In this document: piece after piece, positions 18,990 through 29,429 of the stretch
How the letters are laid out: the number at the start of each line of letters is the position of its first letter
Position numbering within the stretch: the first letter of the stretch is position 1
Assembly: GCA_035079385.1 (NCBI GenBank)
Contig: JAVHKY010000052.1
Coordinates: forward strand, 13,082,001 to 13,146,000
DNA: 64,000 bases
Direction of reading: 5' to 3'
From: Aspidiotus rigidus
Taxonomy: Eukaryota; Arthropoda; Insecta; Hemiptera; Diaspididae
Notes under the pieces: model-generated
Seen by the model: only the letters and a program-made list of their open reading frames with translations
The model's database searches: none
Told to the model about the DNA's origin: nothing
Translations under genes and position numbers: made by a program

Positions 18990-20690
18990 AATATAGTACA
19001 TGGGCTGCCACCTGAACCCGGTCTCGCGCTAGTTGCGGTCTGGGTGTGCTGACTAGGCTAATCCCCTGGGATGCGTTACTAGACCTACAAACTAGGATGG
19101 CGTCTTGTGACGGGTGGGTGCACATTGGGTTTGTCACCGGTGAGTGCCCCCATGGTGCTTGATTGAGTTGAGTTGTCTGGTGCCCTGAATTGGGGTACTG
19201 GACTTGAGTGCTAAATATGAAGATAGTGTGTTGCTGGTCGCGGCTGTTTCACTTTCTGTCTGCATCTGGTCGGCGTTTGGTGGGGAGAAAATCCTATACT
19301 TTTACAAAGACCCACCGATCTCCTTGCAGGTTAGGTCATGGAATTCCATGGGAGAAGATATTGAAAGCGCTCATGGACGCAGAAGTGCTCGCATACCTGC
19401 TGAGGACGATCAGCAGCTATCTTCGGGCCTTTCTAAATAAGACGCAACATGCGGGCGCGTGCGTGCAATATCACACACAACAAGTTCAAAACATTCCAAA
19501 TTTGCCGCATGTCGCACGTTTCTGTCGCATGTTGTGTCTGATGTAGAAAGGCCCTTACTGTCACGAAATCCAAGCAGAGATGAAAGACGCTCAGTTACGT
19601 GTGAGGTGCTGCAGGGATCGGTCCTAGGGCCGCTGTTGTGATGCGTTGTATTTGATGGGATTTTCAAGGTGAAGCTGCAGCTGGATGTTAAGCTTGATGT
19701 TAAGCTTTTCTGCTATGCAGGTGACACACTGGTGACATACACTGCTGAAACAACTGTAGCGGTAGAGAACACGGTAAACCGGGTCCTAGAGGTGATACGT
19801 TGGATCGAGTCGGCTAGACTAGAACTTGCAGTTAGTAAGACAGATACCATTTTATTCACAACCCGTCGAAAGTTCATTCCACCCACCTTTTGCTTGGAGG
19901 GTGGGGAAATCGAGACCAAGAAGCAGATGAAGTACAGGAAGGTATCATTTCCTGATGGCAGCGGAAAAGGTAGGCAGGGTAGTTGCATACCTAAGCCGCC
20001 TGATGAGGAACCTCGGAGGACCAAGAGAAGCACGAAGAAGGATCGTGATGAGCATCGCCTTCTCAATCTTCCTAGATGGTACCCCAGTATCCCAGTATGG
20101 GCCGACTCAATGAGAATACCCTACAAAAGGAGAGAGATGGTGAGGTGTGTTAGTGCCTACCGCACTGTCTCGATGGAGATTCCTTGTCTATTAGCACGTT
20201 CACCACCAATTCAGCTCCTTGCTAAGGAGAGCGGTGGTGTTCAAAGTAAAAAAGACAACAACGTCCGATCAAGAGGCTTCTCAAGTAGGAGGCCAGGCGC
20301 TTCTTGCTTGAGAAACGGAAAGCAAGAATTGCCCAGAGTGAGCTGAGTACATGGACAACCCGTGTGTTAATACGCAACATTGATGAGTGGATGAACCGAG
20401 ACCACGGTCAGCTGAACTTTCACCTGACGCAGGTATTAAGTGGCCATGGCTGCTTCAACAAATACTTTCATGAGAGGTTAAAGAAAGTTGAGCAGGCAAC
20501 GTGTTTGCACTGCGACCAAGGGCAGGATAATGGACCACAGCACACCTTATTCGTGTGTGAGGCGTGGAGGCATGAACGGGGCAAACTTAGACGGTCTCTT
20601 CAAGAGATTGGGGTAGATGAAGTACTCGCTCCAAGATTTCCACACTGATGGATAGGCTGCAGTATCAACACGTTCTGTAGTCTGGAGAAA
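18990..20690 (+). mobile_element. R1-clade-like LINE remnant
   Basis: GC content rises here. Around 19330-19420 the reading gives SSYL, then after a MITE insertion SVTCEVLQGSVLGPLL (RT motif), with a stop just after. From about 19669 VKLFCYAGDTL (the F/YADD box as YAGD) and ESARLELAVSKTDTILFTTR follow. Near 20500 the C-terminal zinc knuckle CLHCDQGQDNGPQHTLFVCEAW (CCHC pattern) appears. The order RT, thumb, CCHC is that of R1/TRAS-type LINEs. Several frameshifts and stops mean it is dead. The apurinic endonuclease is not evident; 18990-19330 may be its eroded end. Confidence 0.82.
19425..19554. mobile_element. 130-bp MITE inserted in the R1-like LINE
   Basis: The left end GGGCCTTTCTAAATAAGACG is mirrored by a right end finishing GTAGAAAGGCCC, and CGCAACATGCG/CGCATGTTGTG pair inside. 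The insertion falls between the LINE phrases SSYL and VTCEVLQGS, which belong together in R1 proteins, so the MITE arrived after the LINE. Confidence 0.8.
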
Positions 20691-20699
20691 AATAGGTAC

Positions 20700-22962
20700 T
20701 CGTAATTTGTTCCTGTACTTTAATCTCGTTTTTTATTTTTTTTTTTTACTTGTTATATTATTCAAAATTGTTATACAAATGTATTGTTAGGTATCATATT
20801 TTTTCACTTCCCAGTGATCGTACCGATTCGCTGGGGGCATGTTAAACATTTTTCGATGCAAACACAGGTGACAGGGAGTGCAAGTAGCGGGCATAGACGT
20901 GTACCGCTCGCGTATCGTATGCCAGTTGTTATTTGATAGTCCTGTTACTTATATTTTTTCGAGTCGCAATGTATACAAGATTGAGTCTTATCTATATCAG
21001 TTATCCTACATACAGTCGCGTAGAAAGCGGTACGGTGCTCTTTTAGCTTATTCTCTGGCGTATATACTAAAATTTCTATCAAGTTTGTTCATTGTTTTAT
21101 TCAATTCTCTATAGTCTTCTTCTGTGATTCACTTTCATTCTGGTCTGTATTAGTTCCTCGGTTTTCTGCTTCTTCGGACACTTTTGTATCTACTAAAGAC
21201 GACCTACAAGCTGAAAATGTTCTATCATTTAAAAAGTTACATGCGGTTTTGTAGATTCGTCTGTATCTTTATTTCTGTATTCAGTACATAGCACAAAACA
21301 TAATCTTTCAATTTGGTTTCATAATTATAGAGCATCGACTACAAAATAAAGCATATTTCCGTTTCCTCATCGTGCGTGAACAATCGCTATCCGAATGATA
21401 TCTTTACATTGATAGCCTAAAACACCACTGCTTCTATAAGCCGAGAGTGATGATTACTAAAACTACCAAAAAATCTCATCCAAGGTATCAATGTATAGTG
21501 CGAGTAACGATGTTGAAAGAAAACGCGTGAACAGGTCATAGGAAAGATATATTTATTGATCGGAGTGAGGGGGAAATGTAATTATCCGTTTCTTCCTTCA
21601 TCCACACCATCAGTGCGCGTTCTGTGTAGCGTTGCTTAGGATATTTTTGGTTACGCGGATAATTCAAAATAGAATAACCACAGAATTTTTCGAACGAATT
21701 TTCTGTGTGAGATGCTGTACAAAATTATAGAAATTGTATAATGAGACACAAACCACTGCGGAAATGATAAGGCTCAAATTGAACTAAATTTGAGGCGATT
21801 TGTAAAAAAGTTAACTATTGTGAAAAGGGAAGAGAGACTTGAACGAATTTCGACTTCTGAGCTGCAAACATGTACAAAGAATGAAGAGCAAAAATTTTTG
21901 AAGAGCTATACAAACCCTGCCTAAGTAATTAAAAAAGAAGTTGACAAAAATTAATTACCAATAAGATGGTCTGTGTACGTTTTTTCTTTTTTAGGTCACG
22001 GCTGTAGGGTTTTCCAGTATTCTACTTATTGCAAACTTATTCTCCTTCATGTTATTAACATTGTTCTTACGGCAAACACCCTGGAAGCAAAATAAGTATG
22101 GAACCCAGCAACACTCTTAAGGTCAATGTAAAGAAACACAACCAGATTGACAATAATATGTAAGTAACAGAATATAAGTATGCAATATGAAATAATAGAA
22201 AATACTTATTCATATTTTGGAAAGAGAGTCTTTCTTAAAAGGCTAATGAAAAATTGAAAAAAAAGAGAAGGGAGGCAAAATGCGGTGAAAATACGACTGA
22301 AAAAAATGAATGAACAAAGGTGATTCGAAAAAACGAAAATTTTTCGATGTATTTATCAACAAAACATAAGCTTGCGCAACTCTAACTAGCATTATATGAC
22401 TTTTTGTCTGTTTGATACTAAAGGAACTTCCTGTAATTTTAAGGTCAAAGCCTTTGACACAGAGATATTTTTTCAATTTTCTTTCATGAACCCATCTTAT
22501 TCACAGATGAATTTTTATAGAGCGACATAAAAAGTTGCTATGGGTTCAAAGCATTTTTCAAATCGAATTAACAAGGTTATTAATTTATTGGACTGTATAA
22601 TTTTAAAAGTACCTACTTAGTAAGTACCTTGTAAAAAAAAAAAAAAAAAAAAAAAAGAAGAACTATATGAAACAAAGACCTCAACAAATACGAGACTTGA
22701 AATCATGAAAATTTAAATGAGAGAAATATGAGCAAAGAAAAACAGAGAATAACTTTTTTTACTCACAATTATTCATACTATAATACATCGGATAGTCTGA
22801 ACTACTTTTCTGTATACTGCACTGTACAACAGTAATAAGGGAAGAAAGATTAAACAAAAATTGAGTGAAGATGATAATTTACTCAACAATTGACTACTAT
22901 TCTTCGCTACCAGGGAAATGGATACAGTGATGAGTAGACAACAGAACAATGTTTTTAATAAA
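20700..22962. other. Intergenic, nothing recognised
   Basis: AT-rich sequence with an A-run of about 24 at 22633-22656. No gene, motif or long repeat could be supported. The open frames 20878-21114 and 22243-22476 show no motif. Confidence 0.4.
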
Positions 22963-23035
22963 ATCTCATTACCGTGGTTCGCTCATTACCATGCTCTGTA
23001 GAAGTAAAATTTTTGAGGTCCCACGGTAATGAGAT
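22963..23035. repeat. 16-bp inverted repeat hairpin
   Basis: AATCTCATTACCGTGG and CCACGGTAATGAGATT are exact complements about 40 bp apart, at the outer edge of the left repeat array. Confidence 0.75.
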
Positions 23036-23065
23036 TCTTCACACGGTAATGATAATTCATGTTTT

Positions 23066-24100
23066 AGGGCTCACAAACGTTCAGGAAAAAATTGATTACC
23101 ATTATTTAGTCTTATTTAAGCTCTATCTGATATAAATCACAGTACTGATGTACATTTAGGATTACTGAGAACACTTTCCAATTTAAGCTTTATCTGACAG
23201 AAATTATTGTACAGACAAGTGTTTAGGACACTTTCCTGTCCAGAGGTTAAATATTAATAAACCTCATATCATCTGCACAGAAATTATACTTCTTTCACTT
23301 GTGATTTTTTAAGGCTCACAAACGTTCAGGCAAAAATGTATTACCATTATTTAGCCTTATTTAAGCTTTATCTGATAGAAATTATTTTACTGACGGGTAC
23401 CTTGAGGACACTTTCCTGGATAGACTGGATGTTGTAAAATTCATATCATTTTCACAGAAATTATACTCCTAAATTTTGACCTCAGATATTATCCCGAAAT
23501 TTATTCTCTAAAATACGATGAATTCTTTATCTATGATTTTTCAACGCTCACAAATGTTCAAATGTTCATGGTCATTCTAAAAGGATTACAGGCTTGAAAA
23601 ATCCAAGGTATGGATACAGTGTTTTTAAGTTAGGACACTTTGGAGGTGCACAAATGTGCTAGCTTTTTTCAGGACACAAACGTGCCAACTTTTTCTAGGA
23701 CACTTTAGCTTTTTCCAGGACAGATTAAAGGCACACAAACGTGCTAACTTTTTTAAGACACTTTGGAGGTGCACAAACGTGCCAACTTTTTCCAGGATAC
23801 TTTAGAGGTGTGCAAATGTGCTAACTTTTTCAGGACACTGTGGAGGTTTACGATCGTGCTAACTTTTTCCATGACAGATTAAAGGCACACAACGTGCTAA
23901 CTTTTTATAGGACACTTCAGAGGCGCACAAGCGTGCTAACTTTTGTAGGACACTCCAGAACACTCAGGAGTACAAAAGGGGTTTAATTTTCAACCTCTTT
24001 TTAAATTTCATAACTTTCCTCTTATTCCCCTAGAGTAAACTTATTCACTCTTTAGAGGCGCACAAATGTGCTAACTTTTTCCACGACACTTTGAGACGCA
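23066..24100. repeat. Left array of CACAAACGTTCAGG / GGACACTTT repeats
   Basis: Two copies of a roughly 245-bp unit begin with GGCTCACAAACGTTCAGG at about 23070 and 23313. They contain TTTAAGCTTTATCTGA and GGACACTTTCCTG. From about 23630 the array turns into a 40-60 bp unit (AGGACACTTTGGAGGTGCAC, then AACGTGCTAACTTTTT) repeated about nine times. The same material occurs inverted at 29430-30660. Confidence 0.85.
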
Positions 24101-24107
24101 TAGAATA

Positions 24108-24182
24108 AATGGAATTAGTGGAATAAATGGAATTAATGGAATAAATGGCTTTAATGGAATTAACGGAATAAATGGATTTAGA
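24108..24182. repeat. 12-bp tandem repeat (GGAATTAATGGAATAAAT type)
   Basis: Five to six near-copies of TGGAATAAATGGAATTAA, a GGA-ATTA/ATAA alternation, lie just after the left repeat array. Confidence 0.8.
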
Positions 24183-24236
24183 ATCAGACATTTATATTTA
24201 CAAAGAAGGAAAAGCTTTTAAAAAATTTTTATGTAA

Positions 24237-24520
24237 ATGGAAGTCTACAAAAATTCTTTTGTTGATAAAGATGAGTTTGATTTTGAAAATATTATACCAT
24301 ATTTCAAAGTTCCTTTTGATAGAACAAGATCAAATTATGAAACTTTAATGGACCCACTTTCTGATAAAATTCAACATTTACCTGAAGACAAAAAGAAGAA
24401 TTATACTAAACTAATGATAAATATTATTGCTCACTTGAGTGTTTTATCTAGAATGGTTGAAAAAGAAATAGAAAATCTAAATATTCCTCAGAAAGATTTT
24501 GAATCTGATGTGGAAATAAA
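24237..24520 (+). CDS. Unidentified frame, truncated by a TIR element
   Basis: From ATG 24237 about 95 codons read as a lysine/asparagine/glutamate-rich helical protein (e.g. FDFENIIPYFKVPFDRTR, then MINIIAHLSVLSRMVEKEIE). The frame then enters the TIR element at 24522, which supplies the last 12 codons and the stop. A second frame just upstream (ATG near 24174, MDLESDIYIYKEGKAFKKF) may belong to the same protein by frameshift. Very AT-rich codon use. The family is not recognised. It may be a genuine exon disrupted by the element or part of an AT-rich mobile sequence. Confidence 0.35.
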
Positions 24521-24521
24521 T

Positions 24522-25203
24522 GAGGACCTATCTGTACGAAGGGCGTCCGTGAAAAAATAGTACATTTTGTAATAAGTGGCGAAAACGAACGATATTGGAA
24601 CGAGCGCAGTGTAGCCACACGAGCAAAGCGAGTGTGGATAAGCGAGTTCCAATATCGTTTGTTTTTGATACGAATTACAAACAGTACTTTTTATAATACA
24701 TGTAGTGAAAGGAACACTTAAGCCTACAATTTAAATTGGTTATCGTTCGAAAAGAATATTTATAAATTTTTCGAATGGCACCGCTGACTTGATTTTCGCC
24801 ACGGGTAAAACATTTTCGCCACGGTTCTGATAACGGCATGTTTCGCTACGAAAAACGAACACGATACGCAGCACTTTCGCTTCATGTATTATAAAAAATT
24901 CATTACAGAGAAATCAGTTTGAAGTTTCAGTTCAAAATATCTCCGCAACAAGGAGTTTAATCAAAAAAATGGTGAGGATGAAAATTGAAGAGCAACTCTT
25001 TTTCTATAAGAAACGATAATCACATTTTGAATACATCCAGAAACAAACAAGGTAGAGATTATTGAAAATATGACAACGGACGCCCTTCTTGCCGAAATGG
25101 AAAAAACTGTGGGTTTGAAAAAAAAAAAAATTTATAAAAGATAGTTTATAATCTGAAACGCCCGAAAATCTAGGTCAGACGCCCTTTGTACAGATAGGTC
25201 CTC
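24522..25203. mobile_element. TIR element with GAGGACCTATCTGTAC ends, copy 1 (with nested insert)
   Basis: Ends are GAGGACCTATCTGTACGAAG and its inverted partner finishing CTGTACAGATAGGTCCTC-like at 25203. Flanks AAAT/AAAT (24518-24521, 25204-25207) form a 4-bp direct repeat. Compared with the 370-bp copy at 51441, this copy has about 330 extra bases (roughly 24557-24887) with a CGAGCAAAGCGAG core and an internal inverted pair TTTTTATAATACATG/CATGTATTATAAAAA, evidently another element nested in it. Confidence 0.85.
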
Positions 25204-25342
25204 AAATTATGTCTAAAAAAATCAGAATTACCAAATTTGATAACATTTTTCTTATAATTATTGATAAAATCAAATAAATTAATATTCATTCATCCCTTAC
25301 CACCTTTCAAGTTATTAACATTATCTAGTTTCTGCGACCAGC

Positions 25343-25576
25343 ATGAGCAGATCTGATTCTAATTCTGCGGGTGAATATTATAAAGAGAAAGAGGCTAATG
25401 ACTCATTTTACACTTATTTGAATGGTCTACTGAGAACAATAGAAAAGAAGTATGATGATTTTTTAGAAGTCAAGAAAAATGAAGGTTTAAGGTATGATAC
25501 TACCATAAAGATTGAATATATAGAAAAAAAATTGAAGAAATTGAGTTTAAAACTAATAAAATTACAAAGGAAGTAG
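25343..25576 (+). CDS. Unidentified small frame, 77 aa
   Basis: ATG start. The protein begins MSRSDSNSAGEYYKEKEA and is rich in K, E, L and Y, with a predicted coiled-coil-like tail (IEKKLKKLSLKLIKLQRK). Composition resembles the frame at 24237-24520, so the two may be pieces of one AT-rich source split by the TIR element. No motif, no signal peptide, no supporting splice or promoter signal. Confidence 0.3.
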   Translation: MSRSDSNSAGEYYKEKEANDSFYTYLNGLLRTIEKKYDDFLEVKKNEGLRYDTTIKIEYIEKKLKKLSLKLIKLQRK

Positions 25577-26050
25577 TGACCAAACATTGTTGAATAAGAA
25601 TCAGAATCTATTTAGAGGTCGGCATCACGGATCCTGGAAAATCGATCATTTTGATTGAAAATAGACTAAAACATGCGCGGAAAACCCGCGTACGATTGTC
25701 ATGAATTTTTGAAGTAGTCATGATTTCATAACTTCAGTCTGGATAGTCGATGTTTATTCGTTATGAAATTTCAGGGTGTATGACTGTACATCCTGGTTTT
25801 AATAGAAAATATGTGGAATAATAATGAATCATGGCTACTAAAAGTGATCGTATTTTTCTGACTAATATTGGTCGAAATGATCGAAAAACGATGAAAAATG
25901 AACGTGAAAATGAGAACAATTTAGGAAATTTTTCAGTGACACTTTGATCATTTTTGTATGGAAAATTGATGGAAATAATTGAATAGAGAATGAAATACGA
26001 TGAAAAATGATGGAAAAAAAAATGTGTCCTAGTATCACACTAATATCATA
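25577..26050. other. Intergenic next to the mariner
   Basis: Rich in GATGAAAAATGA-type phrases. It may contain the eroded mariner 3' flank, but no TIR was identified. Confidence 0.35.
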
Positions 26051-26499
26051 CTACTTCCCTTTTCTATCTACACACACAATTGCGCGTTCGTACAAGCTCT
26101 GGAAGGCGCGTTTGAAGTCCTCGGCTGGAATGCCCTTCAGCACAGCGGTCACTTCTTTTTGAATGGTCGGAATATCCCGAAAATGCTGCCCCTTCAGTAC
26201 CAATTTCAGCTTGGGTAAGAGCATGAAGTCTGGTGGTGATAGATCAGGTGAATAGGGAGGGTGCTCCAGTACGGTAACCTTTTTTTGGGTCAAAAACTGA
26301 CGAGTGGCGATCGCCGTATGAGCCGGCGCATTGTCGTGCAATAGGTACCAGGCTTCACTTGTCCACATGTCGGCCGAACGCGCCTGATTCGAGCACAAAG
26401 ACGGTCCAGGACCTCAATATAGAACTGTGCGTTCACCGTCTGCCCTTGGGGAACGAATTCGGAGTGAATTATGCCCGCCGAATCAAAGAATGTTATCAA
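26051..26499 (-). pseudogene. Mariner (DD34D) transposase, C-terminal fragment
   Basis: Read on the minus strand, the upper block (26499 downward) has ITFFDSAGIIHSEFVPQG, containing the first catalytic Asp, and QTVNAQFYIEVLDRL. After a frame change near 26390 the lower block has WYLLHDNAPAHTA (second Asp) and HPPYSPDLSPPDF. Exactly 34 residues lie between the Asp of HDNAP and the final Asp of SPPD, the DD34D spacing of mariner. The N-terminal DNA-binding half is missing and the frameshift kills it. TIRs were not located. Confidence 0.92.
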
Positions 26500-26867
26500 C
26501 AGTGTCTTGATTTTTGAATAGACTGTGTATAACAGTTACCCTTTTACTCCTCTCTTACGAGTGGAATTATTTAATCTACTACCATTCGATTTTACGAAAA
26601 TTGGGTTATATCGAGTGATTACGTATTTTTACTTCGATGATCTGTACATATACACGAGTTGAAGCTCGCATTCTTCTCTCCCGTTTCATCGTTCATCTTT
26701 TTCTCTTCAACGAATTTCAATTCTACTTCACACGAACTACAAAACCATGCTATCTAATCGGCTACATCGATTAAAATTACGTAAGGTTGGAGAGATTCGT
26801 GGAACCTCTGTGCTTTAACGCGAACGCTCACATTCTAGGTAGGTAGCCTACATTGCCGACGAGAAAA

Positions 26868-28269
26868 ATGGAGGGACAATTGTTTCGTGTTTTTGTCGTC
26901 ATCTTCTGTGGTAAATATTTCTATTTTTTATCTTAATGAGAAAGCTATATGCGAGAGTGATTCACCAAGTTTGTCAATAATTTTATTTTACAGTCGACTG
27001 TACAATTTGCGGTGATACCGGTACTAATGCCGTTAGGAAACTTCTCAAGGCTTTGGGTATCAAAAAAGAGTATGGCGAATTAAACTCGCGTGAAAGAGAT
27101 ATGGCCTTTGGGCAGGCTGCAGAACACTATGTAAGTGGAATGCAACTAATACTGTACATTCGAAGTTGAAAATTCAAGGAAACTTGAGTATTCTCGTAAA
27201 TGTATTCTATTTCTTAATCGTTGTCCTGTTTTATTTTACGTGGCCTGTTTTCAAAAGAGGTGCTTATACAGGAGAGGAGAGGACTTATTCAAAAGGAGGG
27301 TGCAAGGCGTGTGTGTGTGTACTGTGAAAGACAGCTGGATGAGTGAGTATTAGTAGACTCTGCCGTTGTTTCATCATCTTGAAAAGAACGTAGGTAGGCC
27401 TTATCAGAAAAGAAATGTACGATGGTTATCGCGCATTCGAAATTCTCTCACTTTTGGATAGATGGTGGAAAAATACGTAAGCAAACTGGCTTTCGTAAAT
27501 ATGTGAAAATTCAGAGATGAACTGACTCTAGGTTTACAGTTGAATGGTGAATGGGGGCGTAAATTTTCTAAATAAGTCAGTTTAAACAAATATTTCACCT
27601 CTCTGTTTCATTTCTCGTGAATATTTTATCCCTGTGTTTATCATTATTGAAATCAAATGCAGTATTAGAGTATACCTTATTACTTATTTGCTGTGTATAG
27701 GCAATGACTTACATATTGTTTGTAATATTATTACAGGTTCAACTCGAAGATACGATAATTGAAACGGGGTGGTGAGATTCATGCGAGTAAATTTAGCCAA
27801 CTATATCTCAAGTCGTTGCAATTCAATAGATAAAGTGCGAAAATCTGTAAAAAATTTCAAACCACCCCCCGATGAGGACCTCCCACCTGAAGTGATTCAA
27901 GAGCGTGAAGATGCCAACGGTACGTACCGGGAAGGAAATGTTGAAAAGTACATAGTCACATTAAAATATGTGTATCAACAAGTTAGAGCGATATTGAAGC
28001 ACACGGACCCGGTGGCCGACCCTTCGATAAAAACATTTAGGAAAATGTTTGATACGGAAGGATTATCTCCCAAGAAGGCGGATCACAAAATTGCGATGGC
28101 ATGTGCCTATCTGAACTACTAACTGTCACGGGAAACGTACAGTGAAGATTTATCAAAAAAGATCTCCTGGAAAGATGTGGATGCGATTGTAGATGCCCTG
28201 AAGGAATGGGGAATATCGGGTGAAGCTGCTACAGCTGTGCATAAAATGAAATTGATGAAGAAGTTGTAG
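26868..28269 (+). pseudogene. Multi-exon secreted protein gene, probably disabled
   Basis: Exon 1 (26868-26910) starts MEGQLFRVFVVIFC, a signal peptide, and ends at donor G/GTAAAT. After an 83-bp intron with acceptor TTTTATTTTACAG, exon 2 (26994-27130) gives DCTICGDTGTNAVRKLLKAL, then KKEYGELNSRERD and AFGQAAEHY, ending at a textbook donor (GTAAGT) in phase 0. A strong acceptor at 27736 opens exon 3 (VQLEDTIIETG), but the frame breaks at the GGGG run near 27766. A one-base loss, or a 41-bp mini-intron (27772-27812), would reach the frame that continues NSIDKVRKSVKNFKPPP. At 28120-28122 an in-frame TAA interrupts clearly coding sequence that resumes LSRETYSEDLSKK and ends at TAG 28267-28269. 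Two defects suggest a pseudogene. Family not recognised. Confidence 0.6.
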
Positions 28270-29429
28270 CGGCTCGTCACAAATTGTTTACTGTCTTGTT
28301 ACCTATCACTTATAGGCTTTTACAACAATATTACTTTGTACATATACTTAGTTATCACGTACAGTATATTTTTCTTTCTAGTTCAATTATAAGCACATTG
28401 CCAGGTAAGCATGTAGTCTTGTTTTTCTTTCTTTTTCTCTTCTACTGCCGACAAGTGCTGAACTAAAGATTTCAATCGCTCTGTACAGATTGTAGAAAGC
28501 TCTTAAGAAATAATGCTGTTTCCACAAATTTCTAATAGTTTTTCCTTGCGATTTGTGTGTATTTAATTTTTTCTCTTTCAGAAGTACCTATGATGATTGT
28601 TTGGTACTGGTTTTTCTTTTCAGCGATACGGATGATTTTTTCTCTCGTGAAAAAACAAGATCGATTCGACTCACGAAAACTTTACAACAAAAAATACTTT
28701 ACAGGTTTCGGATACGTACAAGTCATTTCTTTTGCAGCGAAAGCGCGCGCGAGATTGAGTGCAGCAACGGATTCTTTTCAGATGGTTCGCAGAGTCTTGA
28801 AGTTGGGAGAAGGGGTTACCGTTTTATAGGTGTTTGTCTGCGATTTGTCATCGACTGGTATGTGCTTTGGAGATGGTTCATTTTCTGAGAACTTGCTGCT
28901 GGTTTCGGAAAAGCGCACATTATCTGCACCTATGAGTATCTACATACATACACTTGGAAAGCGGGGTCGCAACACGAAATTTTGATTACGTTCAAAAACT
29001 CGCAGTTTATAGGATAGCATAAATTCGTATCAAACATGGTTTCTCGATCAAGGTACTAAAAATTCTTCGGTAAACGACGATTCTAACAGATACCGTACGT
29101 AAGTACGATGCTTACACGAAACGAAAACGAAGTACAGGTATACTTAGCATGCACCTACGTAAGTTTTTTGTACGACAGTACTCTAAAGAGAGTTCTTCAT
29201 AGGATGGTATTCTAAAGCAGAGTGATTTAGCTAGCTGTAAAATACTGCAAGATAAATCAAAGGGAAGGTAAGAATACCTATCCGAAGATATCCTATGTAA
29301 AGAGGGATACATGAAAATGGAGATACGAGTACAACACTCAAAAATACATACTATACACTGTGATTTTTTTAGCCTGAACATTTGAGTTTGATGGCCGAGT
29401 GTCCTTGCTAAATATTGGTAGGTAATAAA
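28270..29429. other. Downstream region with acceptor-like tracts, no assigned gene
   Basis: Several strong acceptor-like tracts (TTTTTTCTCTTTCAG near 28580, TTTTTCTTTTCAG near 28624, GATTCTTTTCAG near 28780) and overlapping open frames of 90-111 codons exist at 28553-28888. None gives a recognisable or consistent protein. Left unassigned. Confidence 0.3.

Noticed and set aside
24600..24650. GAGCGAAGCGAG-like words (also at 14090, 41060, 44235, 52875) as a regulatory motif or CRISPR-like repeat
   Set aside because: Spacing is irregular and the words lie inside TIR elements; nothing like a CRISPR array exists in this eukaryotic sequence.
27271..27341. Possible extra exon in the secreted-protein gene (peptide with RVCVYCERQLDE)
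   Set aside because: Donor-like GTGAGT and an acceptor-like TACAG exist and the phase could be made to fit a start at 27813. But it bypasses the stronger acceptor at 27736, and no protein family supports it.
28553..28888. Two overlapping plus-strand frames of 90-111 codons with acceptor-like tracts
   Set aside because: Neither frame reads like a conserved protein and they exclude each other; composition is T-rich.
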